The notes under the pieces are model-generated. The model was not told the DNA's origin, made no database searches, and worked only from the letters and a program-made list of their open reading frames with translations. 64,000 bases of DNA from Neurospora intermedia. Taxonomy: Eukaryota > Ascomycota > Sordariomycetes > Sordariales > Sordariaceae. The stretch spans positions 5,332,001 to 5,396,000 of the forward strand of contig BTPP01000002.1 of assembly GCA_037102815.1 (NCBI GenBank), in the 5' to 3' direction. Positions within the stretch are counted from its first letter, which is position 1. Each line of letters begins with the position of its first letter. The position numbers and the translations under genes are program-made. Shown piece by piece: positions 61,103 to 64,000 of this stretch.

Positions 61103-63098
61103 ATGTCCGGTATTGAAGTTGCTGGGCTTATACTTGGCATCATTCCAATCCTAGTCAAAGCGATTGAACAATGTCAGCAAAGCTACGAGGCCCTAGACGA
61201 ATGGGTCCACTTCAGGCGCGAGTTCTTCAAGTTCTCCAACGATGTCCGACTGCAGAGTTTACTTCTGAAGCAATTGATACTACGGACATTAGCATCAGTA
61301 ACTGAGTCTTGGGAGACCTCAGCTAGAATGCTAGAGAATCCTAGCTGTGACGAATGGAGGGATCAGGCCTTTACTGAGAAGCTCAGGAAAATGCTCTCTG
61401 GTGAGGAAGAATACGAGACATACTACGGACTGCTGCAGTCCATTCACGGGCAGCTTGGAAAGGTCAATTGTGGACTTCAGAAATATAGCAGGTCCGAGCC
61501 GGTAAGTAGTTCCCATTTTCCCCAAAGGGTGCAGTTTTTTTACTAAGAAGCTATTGTCGGCGATGCTTACCAAGTCGCCTTCCATGTAGGATCTGTCCAA
61601 CACCCCCGCTCTCATTGTTCGCACTCGATTGCGGAATGGATTTAGAAAGCTCCAGTTCTTCTTTCAAAGGAAGGCGTTAGTGGAGCGGGTTCAATTTATT
61701 TCGGGACAAATTCGCTTACTAGAAAGATTCTTTGGGAATGCAGAGCGTCTTCAGACTTCTCGACAAGGTGTTGCTGATAGCCTCATTGCGCGAATATGGT
61801 TCGAGGATGTCAGACGAAAGGCCACCAGCCTACACCGGGCCATAACAAGATCATGGAAATGTGACTGTAGAGACAGTCACGTCTTCAAGCTCATCATTAG
61901 CGGGCCATTTCGACCTGATCATAGCGGCGAAGGCAATCCGACATGGGGAAAGAAGCCACTCCGCATTGCTTTACCATGCGGCGACGGAGCAAGGGGAGAT
62001 ACACCTATGCCCCAGTTAGCGAGTAACGCCGTCCGGTGGTGCATCGTTGAAGCCGCTCTCGCGACTACCTTTGAGCCACACCTTTCAGTCTGGAGTCAGC
62101 TTCGATCCGCGGAGAATCCATCAACCCAAACGCTGCTCACCGTTCCAACAGGTCAGCAGAGGGGGAGAACAACCATTAATGGCAACTCTTCAACTATGCT
62201 ATGTCAACCACAGCCGTCCATAGTTTTGTCTTCAGCAGAGAGTCCTCATCACCACGAGCCTCTGACACTGGCTCCCGACAGCACCCACATCATTTATGAC
62301 CTGTGCTCCATGCTCAAATTCCCACGGGCAACTAGCCAGCTGGGCTATCTATTTGACGGCATCGACTCATATCACGCCTTGATGGTCGTACCCACGGGGA
62401 CATCCAGCCCAGAAATAGTGGGCCAAGCCGTGAGCCTAGGACACATACTTGCAGGAAGCACTTCTGAAGTAATTGGTCCAACTACCGTTCCAACCGTGGC
62501 ACTTCGGTTTCCTCCTAGAGCTACAAGGTTAAAGATTGCTCTAACGGTCGCCCACTCGCTACTTGAGCTATTCCCAAGTCCCTGGCTCCCAGGAGACTGG
62601 GACAAGAACGACATCTACTTCTCTATCAGCCCAGACGGGAGCGTCAACACTGATATGCCTTTCCTGATTTCCAGGAATGGTAGCGCACGCACCAGTAACG
62701 CCCAGAACCAAGAAGGCAGAGAGCCTACGGTACAAACAACGGCATATACAATGAGACCTCCTGACCATACAAAGATCTTGCTCAGCCTCGGCATCTTGAT
62801 TCTCGAACTCTGGTTCGGCCAGTCTCTCGAGTCTCAGCCTTCGTGGGAAGCCAACTTCGGCCCTAATGGCAAGGAAAAAGAGTTTACCAAGTTCAACGCC
62901 GCAGCAACCTGGCAACGGATGGTTGGGGACGACGGTGGACCGAGACTACACAACATCACTCATCGATGTGTTCACGGCAACTTTGGCTTGGACGCGCAAA
63001 GCTTACAAGACTCAGAACTGATCAGTGCGGTTTACGAGAAGGTAGTGATGGAGTTGCAGCATGTTTATGACGGATTTTTCTCATTGGAGGGGTCGTGA
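61103..63098 (+). CDS. HeLo-like N-terminus plus DUF7580 protein, 635 aa
   Basis: Model: 61103-61501 and 61590-63098, with an 88-nt intron (GTAAGT donor, ATGTAG acceptor) in phase 0. The start is chosen at MSGIEVAGLILGIIPILVKA, the hallmark hydrophobic opening of fungal HeLo-like/prion-inhibition-type N-terminal domains. The following 200 residues are helical (QSYEALDEWVHFRREF, LLLKQLILRTL). The C-terminal part (about 380-635) has the DUF7580 pattern: LPGDWDKNDIYF, then KILLSLGILILELWFGQSLE, and a final helical segment with HRCVHGNFGLD, like the lower lobe of a degenerate kinase. No ATP-binding or catalytic kinase motifs seen. Such proteins are tied to fungal incompatibility and NLR-like signalling; the role here is inferred. 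Confidence 0.85.
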
Positions 63099-63369
63099 TA
63101 ACAAGGAAGTCATGAAGGAGACAAGAGGATGAAGCCGAAGGAAGCTACGAGGAGGACAAACCAAGCTCATCATAGCATCAGACGTTCGTGTCTTTGTATT
63201 TAACATAAATCCTCAACGCCAATATCTGTGCAAGTGAGATGGTACACCTTGATAAAACGGCCCATACCGCAGTCCGTCCTTCCAGTCCCATTTCCTGGCA
63301 ATACCGCCCATATCAGAGCCATAAATAACACCTTACTTCAGCTCGGTCTAAGCGAAACCCTAGGGTCTC

Positions 63370-63965
63370 CATCGTGCCTTCCCTATGGATATCTCCACCA
63401 TTTGCATGGCAATGACATTCGGTCTTGCTTGCGCCTCAGAAACACCGTATTGTAAATCCGAAAGCAGGGCACATCATCTAGAGGTCTTTATTTGCAAAGA
63501 CTTCAATGAGAATTATGGAATGCACAGCATGGACCAAGTAAAGTGCAAGTGACCACTGCGCGACTGGCGATTCCCCCACCCCCAAGAAGAAAAAAAAAAA
63601 AAAAGGGGGGGGGGGGGGGGGGGGGGGAAGGGGGGATAGGATCGGATAAGTAACGCGCAAAATTGGAGAGTAAGTGTAGACTAGCCGCCCCTCAGCTTGC
63701 TGTCTTCCATTCTCATGATCTCATCCCCTCCGATCGTCTCCCAACGTCCCTTCCCGATGGATATCTTCACTATTCCATTGCATCCATTTTACCCTATGGC
63801 AGTAACACATTCGGTTTTGCAGCCTCAAAAACATACAGCGTACTACTCAATCCGAAAGCAGTTTGCATTATCGAAAGGTCTCTTTATTTGCATGAACTTC
63901 GATGAAGATTGCGTCATGCAAAGCCAGGACCAAGAAAAATGCAAGTGATCATTGCGCGGCTGGCA
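63370..63965 (+). repeat. Two diverged direct copies of a unit of about 200 bp with A-rich ends
   Basis: Copy 1 (about 63370-63570) and copy 2 (about 63740-63965) share TGGATATCT (63386 and 63758), GCCTCAGAAACA/GCCTCAAAAACA, TCCGAAAGCAG, GGTCTTTATTTGCA/GGTCTCTTTATTTGCA, and GCAAGTGACCACTGCGCGAC/GCAAGTGATCATTGCGCGGC. Both are followed by purine-rich A runs. This could be a SINE-like element or a duplicated gene 3' end; no Pol III boxes were recognised. Confidence 0.6.
63590..63627 (+). repeat. A15-G23 homopolymer junction
   Basis: An unbroken run of about 15 A (63590-63604) passes directly into about 23 G (63605-63627). Exact lengths may be affected by sequencing. Confidence 0.85.
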
Positions 63966-64000
63966 CAGAAAAAAAAAATAAAAAATAGAAAAAAAAAAAG

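Overview
The window looks like nuclear DNA of a filamentous ascomycete (Pezizomycotina, probably Sordariomycetes). The clues are short GT-AG introns with CTAAC-type branch sites, dispersed single 5S rRNA genes, a large AT-rich block with the mutation pattern of repeat-induced point mutation (RIP), and protein families typical of this group: a kelch membrane protein, a GPI-anchored Ser/Thr-rich wall protein, a small secreted Cys-rich protein, a DUF3632-like protein, and a HeLo-like/DUF7580 protein beside a C2H2-finger protein. No gene was checked against a database.

Layout. 1-8.1 kb is normal-composition DNA with a tRNA-Thr(AGU) and a five-exon kelch gene on the minus strand. About 8.1-40.9 kb is a gene-poor, AT-rich, RIP-mutated island. 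It holds a broken RecQ-type helicase (8.4-10.3 kb), three tandem repeat blocks (87-bp, about 100-bp and a minisatellite), several duplicated blocks, a broken SNF2-type helicase on the minus strand (about 21-24 kb), a 1-kb RIP-hit reading frame of unknown identity (27.8-28.8 kb), and a Tc1-type DNA transposon split by a Ty3/Gypsy LTR element (30.87-39.48 kb). That element has two 319-bp LTRs and a GTACT target duplication. A 343-bp TA-flanked inverted-repeat element (MITE) lies at the right edge of the island.

From 41.3 kb on the DNA is ordinary again: a GPI-anchored Thr/Ser-rich protein (43.6-47.5 kb), a small secreted protein (48.4-48.8 kb), a two-exon DUF3632-like gene (51.1-52.2 kb), two identical 5S rRNA genes facing each other (54.4 and 57.2 kb) around a poorly resolved locus with an in-frame stop, and a divergent pair of genes (58.6-63.1 kb). 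That pair encodes a C2H2-finger protein and a DUF7580 protein, both with N-terminal regions typical of fungal NLR/incompatibility-type proteins. The last 0.6 kb holds two diverged copies of a roughly 200-bp unit with A-rich ends.

The host genes form no single pathway. Two themes stand out: cell-surface and secreted proteins (kelch, GPI wall protein, small Cys-rich protein) and a possible self/non-self recognition pair. The island reads as a graveyard of repeated DNA, part of which (RecQ helicase, telomere-like motif, tandem repeats) may be of subtelomeric origin.
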